From positions 4,200,628 through 4,264,627 of the forward strand of contig CM051004.1 of assembly GCA_027704905.1 (NCBI GenBank): a DNA stretch of 64,000 bases, in the 5' to 3' direction. Below are positions 1-19,258 of the stretch, in pieces. The number at the start of each line of letters is the position of its first letter. Position 1 is the first letter of the stretch. The DNA comes from Muraenolepis orangiensis. Its lineage: Eukaryota; Chordata; Actinopteri; Gadiformes; Muraenolepididae. The notes beneath the pieces were generated by a model, which was not told the origin of the DNA, searched no databases, and was given only the letters and a program-made list of their open reading frames with translations. The position numbers were made by a program, and so were the translations under genes.

Positions 1-176
1 TAAAGCGCCCTCCGGTGGCTACATGTTGACATTACAGCCAGAAGACCACCATGTCCTCTAGAGCGCCCTCTGGTTGCCCCATGTTGACATTACAGCCAGA
101 AGACCACCATGTCCTCTAGAGCGCCCTCTGGTTGCTCCATGTTGACATTACAGCCAGAAGACCACCATGTCCACTA
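1..176. repeat. ~60-bp tandem repeat, about 3 copies
   Basis: Three nearly identical copies of a unit of about 60 bp that contains agcgccctctggttg and ccagaagaccaccatgtcc. The array may continue beyond the left edge. It lies downstream of the misp 3' end. No coding potential is seen. The AT-rich stretch from 177 to about 640 holds no other feature except the polyadenylation signal listed separately. Confidence 0.85.
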
Positions 177-420
177 GAACTACATGTTTATTATGGCCAT
201 TTAAAGACAATTGAAGGAAGTCTCTCACAGGAATATTATTTTTATTTATTTATTTTTCTTGTTATAAAAGCGTATTAGCAATTAAAGTGGCTATACGTTT
301 TAAAGTAAACTATTTAGGTATTCTGTGTTGAAACACAAATTTAATTGACATTTCCTTTCAAAATAAATGTATACATTTGATGAAGTCTGAACGTTTTCTA
401 ATGATTTTTGATATGATTTG

Positions 421-426
421 TTTATT
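421..426 (-). promoter_or_regulatory. misp: Candidate polyadenylation signal of misp
   Basis: AATAAA on the minus strand (tttatt on plus), about 220 nt past the misp stop codon at 645. This is the first canonical hexamer noticed after the stop. The region is AT-rich, so a chance match is possible. Confidence 0.4.
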
Positions 427-644
427 CATCAGGACACACAAACATTATTAGGGTTGGTCCAGTTTATGACCGGTTTATCTATATATCTATTATCTATAGC
501 TAGAACAACAAGATACATGTCTTGAGACTCTTAACCACCACAACCCTTCACAATGTCCTCTTCTACATTGTAAAAGTATTTATCTTTCATAGAACCAGTT
601 GGACCTCACTGGTCTGGTTAGAAGCAGCTGGACTAGTAGTCCAG

Positions 645-3600
645 TCACTGGTCCGGCTGGTTGTTGAACAGGCCAGCCTCCCACTGCAAGGCCTTGTGAT
701 TCTTATGTCTGATGACACGTGTGACCTCCACCACCTGGAGAGAGATGGAAAAAAATTAACTAATATATACCAACTATATCCATATAGTATATACTAGCAC
801 TTTGAGTTTTGTCTACGCAAATTAAAAGTGCGCTTATAAATATAATTTATTATTATTATTATTATTATTATACGTATGGTTCTCAAACTGGTGTCTGCGA
901 AATAATTTGTAAAATTAAAAATACGGACGGGGACCACTTTTAGGATCAATTACTTGAAAAGTATAAATGCTGTCAAGTTATATATATATATATATATATA
1001 ATAAAATAAGATAGATATACTAACTATATCCATATACAGTAGTATATATTATATTTTACAGTATTGACTATACTATACCGGAAGACCAAGACAAAGTAAC
1101 CTTCCTCTGGGTTTGTGTTATATTATATGTTTGTATATTATACACTATAATGTATGGTCTATAAATGTATGTATATGAATACTGTATGTATACATATATG
1201 TATATAAATAAATATAGGTATATGTATAAATCATTGTATTGTGTAATCATTGGGATTTGTAATGTAATATGTGACACAGGAAGTAGTACATATGTAGAGC
1301 TTAGTGTACAGGAAGTAGTACATATGAAGAGCTTAGTGTACAGGAAATAATGACATATGTAGAGCTTAGTGTACAGGAAGTAGTACATATGTAGAGCTTA
1401 GTGTACAGGAAGTAGTACATATGTAGAGCTTAGTGTACAGGAAGTAGTACATATGTAGAGCTTAGTGTACAGGAAGTAGTACATATGTAGAGCTCAGTGT
1501 ACAGGAAGTAGTACATATGTAGAGCTTAGTGTACAGGAAGTAGTACATGTGTCGAGTTTAGTGTACAGGAAGTAGTACATATGTAGAGCTCAGTGTACAG
1601 GAAGTAGTACATATGTAGAGTTTAGCCTACAGGAAGTTGTACATATGTAGAGCTAAGTGTACAGGAAGTGAAGTCTTCACTACCTCATGGTTGATGTAAT
1701 CCTCAAGATTTATCCCTGCATACTGGAAGAAACATATTAGATCATAACATATAAATAGAGAGAAACATATTAGATCAGATAAATAAGTATATACATAGTA
1801 GCTACATTATTAACTGTACTAAAGTATATATATTACTACATTATTAACTGTACTAAAGTATATACATTATATTATGAACTGTACTAAAGTATATACATTA
1901 CTATATTAACTGTACTAAAGTATATACATCAGTATATTATCTGTACTCAATTATATTACTTACTAGTCTTATTGAGTATATATATATTCATATACTTACA
2001 TTGAAGACCTTATTAGTTCCTATCTATGTTCATATGTACATGGTAACATCTCTGTGCTGTTACACTGAGCTACTCCAGAACACTGTAGTAACATGGTTAC
2101 TCTGGACCTCTGTGATACAGTATTTCTTACCGAGGTCTCCTCCACTCTCTGTTTGAGGCGACTCTCCTCCAGCAGCAAGGCTGTCAGACCCCCCGGGGGC
2201 TGGGCACTGCTGGGTGGACGGGTGGTGTTGGGGTGTAGGGTGGTGGTGTTGTTAGGGTGTAGGGAGGGTGTGTTGTTGGGGTGTAGGGTGGTGGGGTTGT
2301 TAGTGTGAAGGGTGGTGTTTTTGGGGTGTAGGGTGGTGTTGAGGTGTAGGGTGGTGGTGTTGGGGTGTAGGGTGGTGTTGTTGTTGGGGTATAGGGTGGT
2401 GTTGTTGGGGTGTACAGTGGGGGTGTTGTTGGGGTGTAGGGTGGTGGTGTTGGGGTGAAGGGTGGTGTAGGGGTGAAGGGTGGTGGTGGTGTTAGGTTGT
2501 AGGGTGGTGGTGGTGTTAGGTTGTAGGGTGGTGGTGGTGGTGTTGGGGTGAAGGGTGGTGGTGTTGTAAGGGTGAAGGGTGGTGTAGGGGTGTAGGGTGG
2601 TGGTGTTGGGTGAGGGTGGTGTTGTTAGGGTGTAGGGTGGTGCTGTTAGGGTGTAGGGTGGTGATGTTAGGTTGTAGGGTGGTTGTGGTATTGGGGTGTA
2701 GGGTGGTGTTGAGGTGTAGGGGGGTGGTGTTGTTGGGGTGTATGGTGGTGTTGGGGTGTAGGGTGGTGTTGTTGTTGGGGTATAGGGTGGTGTTGTTGGG
2801 GTGTACAGTGGGGGTGTTGTTGGGGTGTAGGGTGTTGTTGTTGTTGGGGTGAAGGGAGGTGTAGGGGTGAAGGGTGGTGTAGGGGTGTAGGGTGGTGATG
2901 GTGTTGGGGTGTAGGGTGGTGGTGTTAGGTTGTAGGGTGGTTGTGGTATTGGGGTGTAGGGTGGTGATGGTGTTAGGGTGTAGGGTGGTGGTGTTGTTGG
3001 GGTGTAGGGTGGTGGTGTTGTAAGGGTGTAGGGTGTTGTTGTTGTTGGGGTGAAGGGAGGTGTAGGGGTGAAGGGTGGTGTAGGGGTGTAGGGTGGTGGT
3101 GGTGTTGGGGTGTAGGGTGGTGGTGTTGTTAGGGTGTAGGGTGGTGGTGTTAGGTTGTAGGGTGGTTGTGGTATTGGGGTGTAGGGTGGTGTAGGGGTGT
3201 AGGGTGGTGATGGTGTTGGGGTGAAGGGTGGTGGTGTTAGGGTGTAGGGTGGTGGTGTTAGGTTGTAGGGTGGTTGTGGTATTGGGGTGTAGGGTGGTGT
3301 TGGGGTGTAGGGTGGTGGTGTTGTTAGGGTGTAGGGTGATGGTGTTAGGGTGTAGGGTGGTGTTAGGGTGTAGGGTGGTGGTTTTGGGGTGTAGGGCAGC
3401 AGGGCCACAGGGTTGATCTGAAAACAAAATGTTGATGTGAATGATTTGCTTCCTAGCTCCTAGTTGCTAGTTCTATCTGCTGTATTAAGACCACATCCAA
3501 CTAACCAAATGGGGTAAATTATGTTTGCGTTTGTGTAGTTATATCTAGTTATAAGTAGTTATATCTCAGTTATTAGTAGTTATATCTCAGTTATTAGTAG

Positions 3601-5340
3601 TTATAGGACCCTATAACTACTAATAACTGAGATATAACTTAATCATATGGCCCCCCTATCACATATCATATATTATATCTGGATGTTAATCATTTCCCTC
3701 CAAGGTCTGACCATCCATGTGGACTTTGGACGTATTCTAATGAAGGTATTCTTTGTTTTGAGTTCAATTAAAGTCTGGTTTAGTTAGCATTTAAAAACTA
3801 GAAAAAAAGCAACCAAACTCCAACCTAGTTTTGGTTCCAGAGAGGATGAAGATTCCTGAAGGCTGACGGAGGACAATCCCCTCTGGAGGCGTAGCTCCTC
3901 CTCACGCTTCAGGTCCTCCTCGATGTCTTTCTGGATGTCGTCCAAGACCCTTGTTCTCCTGGAGCCCTTCGGTGGGATGCCGGCCTCTCCCCCATTCACT
4001 GGGACCGCAGGTCCAGGTCGAGGGGGCTCCTCTATTTGCTGGGCCCTGGGAGTGGGGACTGGGGCTGCAGACCTCAAGAGGACCAGCTCTGCTTCCTCAG
4101 TGTGTCTATGAGATTCCGGGGACCTCTCTCCTTCTTCACCTCTGGCGTTATTGTGTTTCTCTGAAGTCCTCCCTCTCTCCGTCTCTCTCAGGCTGGCACC
4201 CTGCTGTGAGGGAGCAGGCTGTCCTTCGTCAAAACCCCTTCCCCGCCGGGTATCTCTCTGGATCTCTCGCTGAATGAGAAAACTCACTGGGTTCCTCTCC
4301 TTACCTTTAAGCCCAGAAGAGCTCAACTGGGAAAACAAAGACTTGGACTTGATCTCAACCATCTCTGCCCTGCTGGTCTTCAGTCCCCGTAAAGTACGCA
4401 GGTCCTCCTCTCGTTCTTGAGCCAAACGCATCTCCCTTTGAATCGGAGTCTCCAAAGAGAGCTCGCCTGTATGTGATCTCTCATGGATGCTGTTAATAGA
4501 TGAGCTTCCATCACTGCTGTAGTCAGAGGCTGGATGCTGGGCTGGTTCCTCAGAGATGTGACTTGGGCCTAGGGCAGAGAGGGGGTCTGGTACATCGTAC
4601 ATCTGCCCTTGTCTATGCAGAGGCCTGGATGGAGGCAGGGCTAGGTGCAGAGCTGTGTTATGAGGAGACCTGGGTGCAGTAAGGAACCCATTCAGCCTGT
4701 CTTGCTCCATCTTCTGGAACTGCTGTCTTGCTGAGCTGAAGTTGATCTGCTGGCTGTCTATGCTTTCAGAGTTGTTGGAGTTTTGCTCTTGTTTGGAGTT
4801 GCAGGACTCAAAGCTTAAACTAAAACCTTCCAGCAGCTTAGCAGAAGAGCAGCTTGGTTCCACAGCATCCAGGTAACTGTTCTTTGGGGCTTGGGCACGA
4901 ATGATCTCCGTACGAAGTTCTCTTCCCTCGTGTTCCTTAACTGCTTGTACGTCTTCTCCGGGCTCCGCGCGGTACAGTGACGGTTCCTTGCGGAAGAGGC
5001 CACTTGGCTTCCTGTCCCCGGAGTACGTCTGCAGACGGAAGCCATTACCTTCCCTCAGGGTGGCCAGCTGTGTCTGTCTCCGTGGAGACAGCATCCATGC
5101 TTCATTCAGTTCCGCCTCAACACTTCCATCAGCTACAAAACTGTAAAAGCCGCAGGGGGAGCTGGAGCGGCTACTAGAATGGCTGAGGACGGGGGACTCA
5201 CTGGGGTCGTCATCCTGTGACGACGCCACGGCTTGGACCAGAGCATCCTCATTCGGCTGGAAGGTCGGGGGGCCCAGCAGGGTGCGTAGGTCCAGCCGGG
5301 GGGTAAGGGGGTGCGGCACCCACTTCCTGGGACTGTCCAT
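645..5340 (-). CDS. misp: misp, mitotic spindle positioning protein (multi-exon; middle exon uncertain)
   Basis: MISP is an actin-associated, PLK1-substrate protein of the cell cortex that helps orient the mitotic spindle. The large first coding exon is 5340-3825, starting at ATG in ACCACCATGG. It shows the family motifs QINFSSARQQF (about residue 197), TPIQREMRLAQEREEDLR (about 300), FLIQREIQRDTRRG (about 355) and a charged helix near 465-488. The last exons are clear: 1722-1684 encodes YAGINLEDYINHE, and 734-645 encodes VVEVTRVIRHKNHK and ends QPDQ-stop, matching the conserved MISP C-terminus. Between them, an acceptor at 3417 and a donor at 2131 delimit an exon made mostly of a C/T-rich minisatellite and ending in RLKQRVEETS, phase 0. 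The donor at 3825 is phase 1, which does not match that frame. So the repeat is coding with a frame problem, or intronic, or the array is misassembled. AKAP2/PALM2-type relatives share some motifs, but MISP fits best. Confidence 0.85.
850..1020. repeat. ATT and TA microsatellites, plus a decayed hAT-like scrap
   Basis: An (ATT)n tract at about 850-871 and a (TA)n tract at about 980-1000. Between them, ggttctcaaactggtgtctg (about 889-908) resembles the end of the hAT-like element at 23173, but is too degraded to classify. This is the last intron of misp. Confidence 0.5.
1268..1676. repeat. ~32-bp minisatellite beside a misp splice donor
   Basis: About 13 copies of a unit containing gtagtacatatgtagagctt and agtgtacaggaa. 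The array stops a few bases from the donor of the 1722-1684 exon of misp. The intron bases just after the donor (minus-strand acttcctgtacac) are part of the repeat unit. Confidence 0.9.
1755..1975. repeat. ~30-bp AT-rich tandem repeat in misp intron
   Basis: Five or so degenerate copies of taactgtactaaagtatata. No exon or other feature is seen between 1723 and 2130. Confidence 0.75.
2215..3405. repeat. 1.2-kb G-rich/C-rich minisatellite inside misp, possibly coding
   Basis: Degenerate units such as gggtgtagggtggtggtgtt, about 18-24 bp, fill the stretch. On the minus strand they read as Pro/Thr/Tyr-rich or Thr/Leu/His/Asn-rich protein, depending on frame, with no stops in the frame that reaches RLKQRVEETS. 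Unit lengths are not all multiples of 3, so the reading switches repeat frame along the array. GGG runs recur with short spacers, so the plus strand has G-quadruplex potential. A credible acceptor (ttttgttttcag, then an exon from 3417) lies at its upstream edge. Confidence 0.9.
3530..3640. repeat. Tandem repeat ending in a ~30-bp perfect palindrome
   Basis: Two to three direct copies of agttatatctcagttattag are followed by an inverted copy. Arms 3578-3607 and 3610-3639 are reverse complements with a 2-nt loop. The structure sits in the misp intron between the large exon and the repeat exon. The rest of the intron (3641-3824) holds nothing recognisable. Confidence 0.85.
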
Positions 5341-6033
<693 letters not shown>

Positions 6034-6354
6034 ATACCGTTTTTCTGTATAGTACAAAAGTATAAAATAAAGTATAAAATAAATACTGTCATCATTCAAA
6101 CATTTATAGAAACAAACATCTTAGAACATAGTATTATAACTAAACTACATAGTACATAGTATTGTAACATAACTATTATGTACATTATATTACCTTTATA
6201 ATGGATATGGAATGTAATCTTTAGAGCTGTAACCTACTTAAATATTATTTCTAGTTATCAAGCTACTAGTTATAAAGGTTTCTAGTTGTCATGAACTAAG
6301 AAATAACCATTTCTTACCACACAGGATCCATGTTGTGCTCTAAAAAGGCCACGT

Positions 6355-6445
6355 TCTACGTTCCTTCTCCTCTGTTCTACGTTCCTTCTCCTCTGTTCTA
6401 CCTTCCTTCTCCTCTGTTCTACCTTCCTTCTCCTCTGTTCTACAT
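6355..6445. repeat. ~21-bp tandem repeat
   Basis: Four to five copies of ttctcctctgttctacgttc. It lies in the palm 3' flank or 3' UTR. Confidence 0.85.
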
Positions 6446-6498
6446 TCCTTGTGATGCTCCCCAAAGAGAATAGTGTCCTCAACGTGAGAGCAAATGTC

Positions 6499-6504
6499 TT
6501 TATT
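6499..6504 (-). promoter_or_regulatory. palm: Candidate polyadenylation signal of palm
   Basis: AATAAA on the minus strand about 1.0 kb past the palm stop codon. It is the nearest canonical hexamer I noticed. It would give a 3' UTR containing the TA/CA tracts and the 7345-7525 repeat. Confidence 0.35.
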
Positions 6505-6729
6505 GCTTCCTTCAAACCAAGTCCAGTTTAGACAGCAAGGTCCCCCCCCTGTCATGTCAACTCCGCCCACAACCACAGGGCCAATGACTGGACTCACATT
6601 AGTGATGTTTTTTAGACGGCTGTTGGAGCTCTTTATATCCTTGACTTTGACCTCATGACTGAGGAAGCCTAGTCACGCAGTACAGTTAAACATACTGGTG
6701 TTATGAGTTACCAGGGAGCCATCATCGTG

Positions 6730-7052
6730 ATACATATATATACACATATATATACACATTTATATATATATACATACATATATACTGTATATACACATAT
6801 ATATATATGTATGTGTATATATACATACATATATATACACATACATATATATACACACACATATATATACATACATATATATACACATACATACTGTATA
6901 TACATATATATACATATATACACAGATATATGCATATATATAAATATGCATATATATACACATACACATATTATATACACATACAATATATGTATATATA
7001 ATATGTATGTATATGTATGTATATACATACACACATGTGTATATATATACAC
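6730..7052. repeat. (TATACA)n-type microsatellite cluster
   Basis: Imperfect alternation of tatata, catata and cacata for over 300 bp. Long open frames here are artefacts of simple sequence. The flanking 7053-7340 is unique sequence with no feature recognised. Confidence 0.9.
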
Positions 7053-7344
7053 AAACACCAGAAATGGGTTAACATTATATAGACAATATATGTGCAATCT
7101 ATAGCAAGCACAATCAATTTGGAGAACAGCACAGATGGAGACAACAATAAACAATCTGCTGAAATGCTGTCATCTGATTGGATCTTAAAGAACCAATCAG
7201 GATCCACCTTATTTCAGGATATATTTCACCACACAAACCTGGATCATATATTAACAACTTCCTGACAGTAACCACCATGCATATACAGCAAACAAAATCA
7301 AAAAGGTATACCTTATATTATGTGTATTAACATGTTTTCTTTCC

Positions 7345-7525
7345 CCCCTAAACCCAGACCAGACCCCCCATGGTGGTCTTGACTGCTTCTCCCACTAGAC
7401 CCAGACCAGAGACCCATGGTGGTCTTGACTAATCCTCCCCCTAGACCCAGACCAGAGACCCATGGTGGTCTTGACTAATCCTCCCCCTAGACCCAGACCA
7501 GACCCCCCATGGTGGTCTTGACTGT
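7345..7525. repeat. ~46-bp tandem repeat in the palm 3' UTR
   Basis: About four copies of a unit containing agacccagaccagagaccca and tggtggtcttgact. It begins about 20 bp past the palm stop codon. Confidence 0.85.
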
Positions 7526-7546
7526 TGGGGAAGACGTCTCGCAAAG

Positions 7547-14126
<6,580 letters not shown>

Positions 14127-14179
14127 TCTGCGCAATCCGTGAGCTGCTATTCCACGTAAGAGCCGGGTCCTAGTCGGAG

Positions 14180-14555
<376 letters not shown>

Positions 14556-14799
14556 TAGTAGATACCAGGTGGTAAGGTTAAGGGAATGCTAAGGTTAAGG
14601 TGTAAGGTAGCAGCACTAGACTCAGGTCAGTAACTGCTTCATGGTTTATTTAACTTCATGCTGACACACATTAACACACAGATAAACACACATGCTAGCT
14701 TCACCAGACAGATATCCCATTAGACATCACACTTACAAACAGGCTCGTTAATATTTAATACATGATGGAGGATGTCTGCTGAACCATGGTTGTACAATC

Positions 14800-15300
14800 A
14801 GCTGCCCAATGCTAAGGCTAGCAGGTACTGAGACTAGCAGCCCAATGCTAAGGCTAGCATGTAATGAAACTAGCAGCCCAATGCTAAGGCTAGCAGGTAC
14901 TGCGACTAGCAGCCCAATGCTAAGGCTTGCTGGTACCGAGACTAGCAGCCCACTGCTAAGGCTAGCAGGTCCCGAGACTAGCAGCCCACTGCTAAGGCTA
15001 GCAGGTACCGAGACTAGCAGCCCAATGCTAAGGCTAGCAGTTACCGAGACTAGCAGTCCACTGCTAAGGCTAGCAGGTACCGAGACTAGCAGCCCAAAGC
15101 TAAGGCTAGCAGGTACCGAGACTAGCAGTCCAATGCTAAGGCTAGCAGGTACCGAGACTAGCAGTCCAATGCTAAGGCTAGCAGGTACCGAGACTAGCAG
15201 CCCAAAGCTAAGGCTAGCAGGTACCGAGACTAGCAGCCCAATGTGAAGGCTAGCAAGTACCGAGACAAGCAGCCCACTGCTAAGGCTAGCATTACAATGC
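14800..15300. repeat. 36-bp minisatellite (gctaaggctagcaggtaccg)
   Basis: About 14 units with recurrent GCTAGC and GGTACC palindromes. The unit length is a multiple of 3, which explains the 145-codon open frame here. That frame is not judged a gene. The tail 15300-15500 is degenerate repeat, and 15500-15715 shows only an (ATA)n tract. Confidence 0.9.
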
Positions 15301-15719
15301 CACAGCTAGCTGGTACTTAGACTAGCAGCCTGATTCTAAGGCTGGCAGATTAGTACTGAGACTAGCAGCTCAATGCTAAGGATAGCAGGTACTGAGACTA
15401 GCAGGTCAGTGCTAAGGTGACAGGTGTTGCGGCTAGCAGCCTACTGCTATGGCTTTCAGATCAGTGCTATTGCTAGCAGAGCAATACTGAGGCAAGCAGA
15501 TCAGTCCCATGGTTTCATCTGTGACTGCTGGCTTATCTTGTGATTACAAGGGTTCCTGCTACTTGATAAAGTAGACTGTATAGTTATTATAATAATAATA
15601 ATAACAATAATAATAATAATAATAATAATAAAGCTTCAAAAAATATTCACGCCACACACCAGCAACACAATTGTGTTTCTGCATAACTTTAAAAAATGTG
15701 TTCAATCCCTTTATGTTCT

Positions 15720-16413
15720 TAGATGAGACTCATCCATAGAACATCTAACCCAATGATGATGAGACTCATCCATAGAACATCTAACCCATTGATGAGACTC
15801 ATCCATAGAACATCTAACCCATTGATGAGACTCATCCATAGAGCATCTAACCCATTGATGATGAGACTCATCCATAGAACATCTAACCCATTGATGAGAC
15901 TCATCCATAGAGCATCTAACCCAATGATGATGAGACTCATCCATAGAACATCTAACCCAATGATGATGAGACCCATCCATAGAACATCTAACCCAATGAT
16001 GATGAGACTCATCCATAGAACATCTAACCCATTGATGAGACTCATCCATAGAGCATCTAACCCAATGATGATGAGACTCATCCATAGAACATCTAACCCA
16101 ATGATGATGAGACTCATCCATAGAACATCTAACCCATTGATGAGACTCATCCATAGAGCATCTAACCCAATGATGATGAGACTCATCCATAGAACATCTA
16201 ACCCAATGATGATGAGACCCATCCATAGAACATCTAACCCAATGATGATGAGACTCATCCATAGAACATCTAACCCATTGATGAGACTCATCCATAGAGC
16301 ATCTAACCCAATGATGATGAGACTCATCCATAGAACATCTAACCCAATGATGATGAGACTCATCCATAGAACATCTAACCCATTGATGAGACTCATCCAT
16401 AGAGCATCTAACC
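15720..16413. repeat. 33/36-bp minisatellite, left block
   Basis: Units read ttgatgagactcatccatag then aacatctaaccca, with or without an extra atg. Both lengths are multiples of 3, so several frames on both strands are open for over 230 codons. The array is split by the hAT-like element at 16414-17314 and resumes on the other side. A higher-order period of about 260 bp is visible, since the acccatcc variant recurs. Confidence 0.95.
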
Positions 16414-17314
16414 CAGGGATATTCAACTGGCGGCCCGCGGGCCAAATCCGGCCCGCGGGGAGCTTTCTCGTGGCCCCTGGAGCACTCCATATTCCAATGT
16501 AAAATAAATAAATTAAAAAATTAAAAAATGTATAATCATTTAAATAAATGTCAATATATGTTCGCTATTATGTTATCCGAATTAAATGAGTCCAAATTAT
16601 TTCTCCTTCAATTGTTCTTAAAAGGCAATCTTGCATTGGACTGATCAGCGTGTAATTATCGCGACATTGTGTCAATCTCGTTACTCTCATTACTGATCCG
16701 AAATGAGCGGAGAGAAACGGCGGAAAATTGACGGTGAAAACCGACACTTCAACCCCAAATGGACTGATGATTTTGTATTTATTTGACCATCGCACGCCAA
16801 TCCTAGACCTTTATGTTTAATATGTCAAATAACTGTTTCAGTCTGCAAGGTTGCTAATGTGAGGCGCCACTATGAGACCAAGCATGCTGCTAACTTCAAT
16901 GCTGCTTACCCGCCTGGTAGCACAGCTAGACGTGGTCAAATAGAAATACTTAAATCTTCTTACACTGCATCAACCACTATTCTTACAACTGCTTATGCCA
17001 GGACGAGAATCCAGACCCCTGCCAGTTATCATTTGCCCGACTGCGTCTCGCTCTCCCTCCTTATATTGCACCTTATACCGCAGCAGACCACAAATCTGCC
17101 ACAGTAGCCTACATTACTATTGTGGTTGCCTATTTTACTACTACTACTACTACAATAATAATAATAACAATAATAATAATCATTATTATAATTGCATGGT
17201 TGGTTGTACAATAACAATGGCATTTGTTCATTTTCGTTGTCACAGTCTTGTGGCCCTCGCCTTCAAGACATTTTACAATTGTGGCCCCCTTCCTAATCTA
17301 GTTGAATACCCCTG
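16414..17314 (+). mobile_element. Decayed hAT-type DNA transposon inside the minisatellite
   Basis: The ends are inverted repeats: cagggatattcaact at the left and, reverse-complemented, caggggtattcaact at the right. A perfect 8-bp duplication atctaacc flanks it at 16406-16413 and 17315-17322. An 8-bp duplication and CAG-type ends are hAT hallmarks. The target is one unit of the 33-bp array. A BED-finger remnant lies inside, and the rest includes an (ATA)n/(TTA)n tract near 17140-17190. Confidence 0.92.
16703..17000 (+). pseudogene. Remnant of a BED-type zinc finger from a hAT transposase
   Basis: A reading from ATG at 16703 gives MSGEKRRKIDGENRHFNPKW, an in-frame stop, then a C-x2-C...H-x4-H pattern (CLIC ... 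RRHYETKH). This is the layout of the N-terminal BED finger of GTF2IRD2/ZBED-like hAT proteins. The frame breaks soon after and no catalytic core is present, so it is not functional. Confidence 0.7.
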
Positions 17315-17322
17315 ATCTAACC

Positions 17323-18285
17323 CATTGATGATGAGACTCATCCATAGAACATCTAACCCATTGATGAGACTCATCCATAGAACATCTAACCCATTGATGA
17401 GACTCATCCATAGAACATCTAACCCATTGATGATGAGACTCATCCATAGAACATCTAACCCATTGATGAGACTCATCCATAGAACATCTAACCCAATGAT
17501 GAGACTCATCCATAGAACATCTAACCCATTGATGAGACTCATCCATAGAACATCTAACCCATTGATGAGACTCATCCATAGAACATCTAACCCAATGATG
17601 ATGAGACTCATCCATAGAACATCTAACCCATTGATGATGAGACTCATCCATAGAACATCTAACCCAATGATGATGAGACTCATCCATAGAACATCTAACC
17701 CATTGATGAGACTCATCCATAGAACATCTAACCCAATGATGAGACTCATCCATAGAACATCTAACCCATTGATGAGACTCATCCATAGAACATCTAACCC
17801 AATGATGAGACTCATCCATAGAACATCTAACCCATTGATGAGACTCATCCATAGAACATCTAACCCATTGATGATGAGACTCATCCATAGAACATCTAAC
17901 CCAATGAGGATGAGACTCATCCATAGAACATCTAACCCATTGATGAGACTCATCCATAGAACATCTAACCCATTGATGAGACTCATCCATAGAACATCTA
18001 ACCCAATGATGATGAGACTCATCCATAGAACATCTAACCCATTGATGAGACTCATCCATAGAACATCTAACCCAATGATGAGACTCATCCATAGAGCATC
18101 TAACCCATTGATGAGACTCATCCATAGAACATCTAACCCAATGATGATGAGACTCATCCATAGAACATCTAACCCAATGATGAGACTCATCCATAGAACA
18201 TCTAACCCAATGATGAGACTCATCGATAGAGCATCTAACCCAATGATGAGACTCATCCATAGAGCATCTATTCCAATGTATTATC
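17323..18285. repeat. 33/36-bp minisatellite, right block
   Basis: Continues the array of 15720-16413 with about 28 further units. The block ends where the last unit degenerates at about 18280. The 18290-18400 stretch is unique with no feature seen. Confidence 0.95.
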
Positions 18286-18399
18286 ATTTGGGTTAGTGGT
18301 TCTTGAGAATTAGATTGCTGACGTTATTGGGAAACTGCCGGAACTTTCTGGGTCCAAGAGGACACAATGTCAAATAAGGAATAATAATATGGAATATGC

Positions 18400-18735
18400 A
18401 ATTAGGTATAATAATGTGGTATAATATGGTATAATAATAATAAGGTAGTATAATATATAATATATTATATGGTATAACAATAATGTGGTATAATATATAA
18501 TATGGTATAATAATAATAATGTGGTTTAATATATAATATATATAGTATAATAATAATAATGTGGTATAATATATAATATATTATATGGTATAATAATAAT
18601 AATAAGGTGGTATAATATATATGGTATAATAATAATAACGTGGTAAAATATATATTATATAATAATAATAATAATGTGGTATAATATGGAATATGATATG
18701 ATAATATATATAATATATAATAAATATAATAATTG
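18400..18735. repeat. AT-rich (TAATAA/GGTATAATATA)n repeat
   Basis: About seven copies of a 50-60 bp unit built from aataataatgtggtataata and tatataatat. Confidence 0.85.
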
Positions 18736-18739
18736 ATAC

Positions 18740-19155
18740 TGTATCAACTTTGATATTTACGGAAATTGGAACAGCGGGGCTGAGTTTAGCGTTAAGCCCA
18801 CGGATTACAGCCAAACATTTATAATATTACAGCGCCCCCTGTGGGCCAAGTGGAGGCAAACATTTATAATATTACAGCGCCCCCTGTGGGCCAAGTGGAG
18901 GCAAACATTTATAATATTACAGCGCCCCCTGTGGGCCAAGTGGACTTTCAACTTTGATATTTACGGAAATTGGAACAGCGGGGCTGAGTTTAGCGTTAAA
19001 CCCACGGATTACAGCCAAACATTTATAATATTACAGCGCCCCCTGTGGGCCAAGTGGAGGCAAACATTTATAATATTACAGCGCCCCCTGTGGGCCAAGT
19101 GGAGGCAAACATTTATAATATTACAGCGCCCCCTGTGGGCCAAGTGGAGCCAAAC
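18740..19155. repeat. Nested duplication of a 45-bp GC-rich unit
   Basis: The unit agcgccccctgtgggccaag plus tggaggcaaacatttataat occurs about six times. A longer block (caactttgatatttacggaa ... acagccaaac) also occurs twice, at about 18746 and 18949, so a tandem array was itself duplicated as a segment. Confidence 0.9.
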
Positions 19156-19189
19156 ATTTGGGCATTTGAAAATAAAAGTAAAAATAATC

Positions 19190-19218
19190 TTAAAAATAAA
19201 ATTATATATTATATATAT

Positions 19219-19258
<40 letters not shown>

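Noticed and set aside
522..797. 91-codon plus-strand frame
   Set aside because: It covers the last misp exon antisense, has no homology, and the minus strand explains the conserved bases.
14809..15246. 145-codon frame with LRLAGTETSSP repeats
   Set aside because: 36-bp minisatellite; no unique flanking coding sequence or splice context.
15711..18296. Several 235-329 codon frames on both strands
   Set aside because: Products of the 33/36-bp minisatellite. Equal open length on opposite strands is an artefact.
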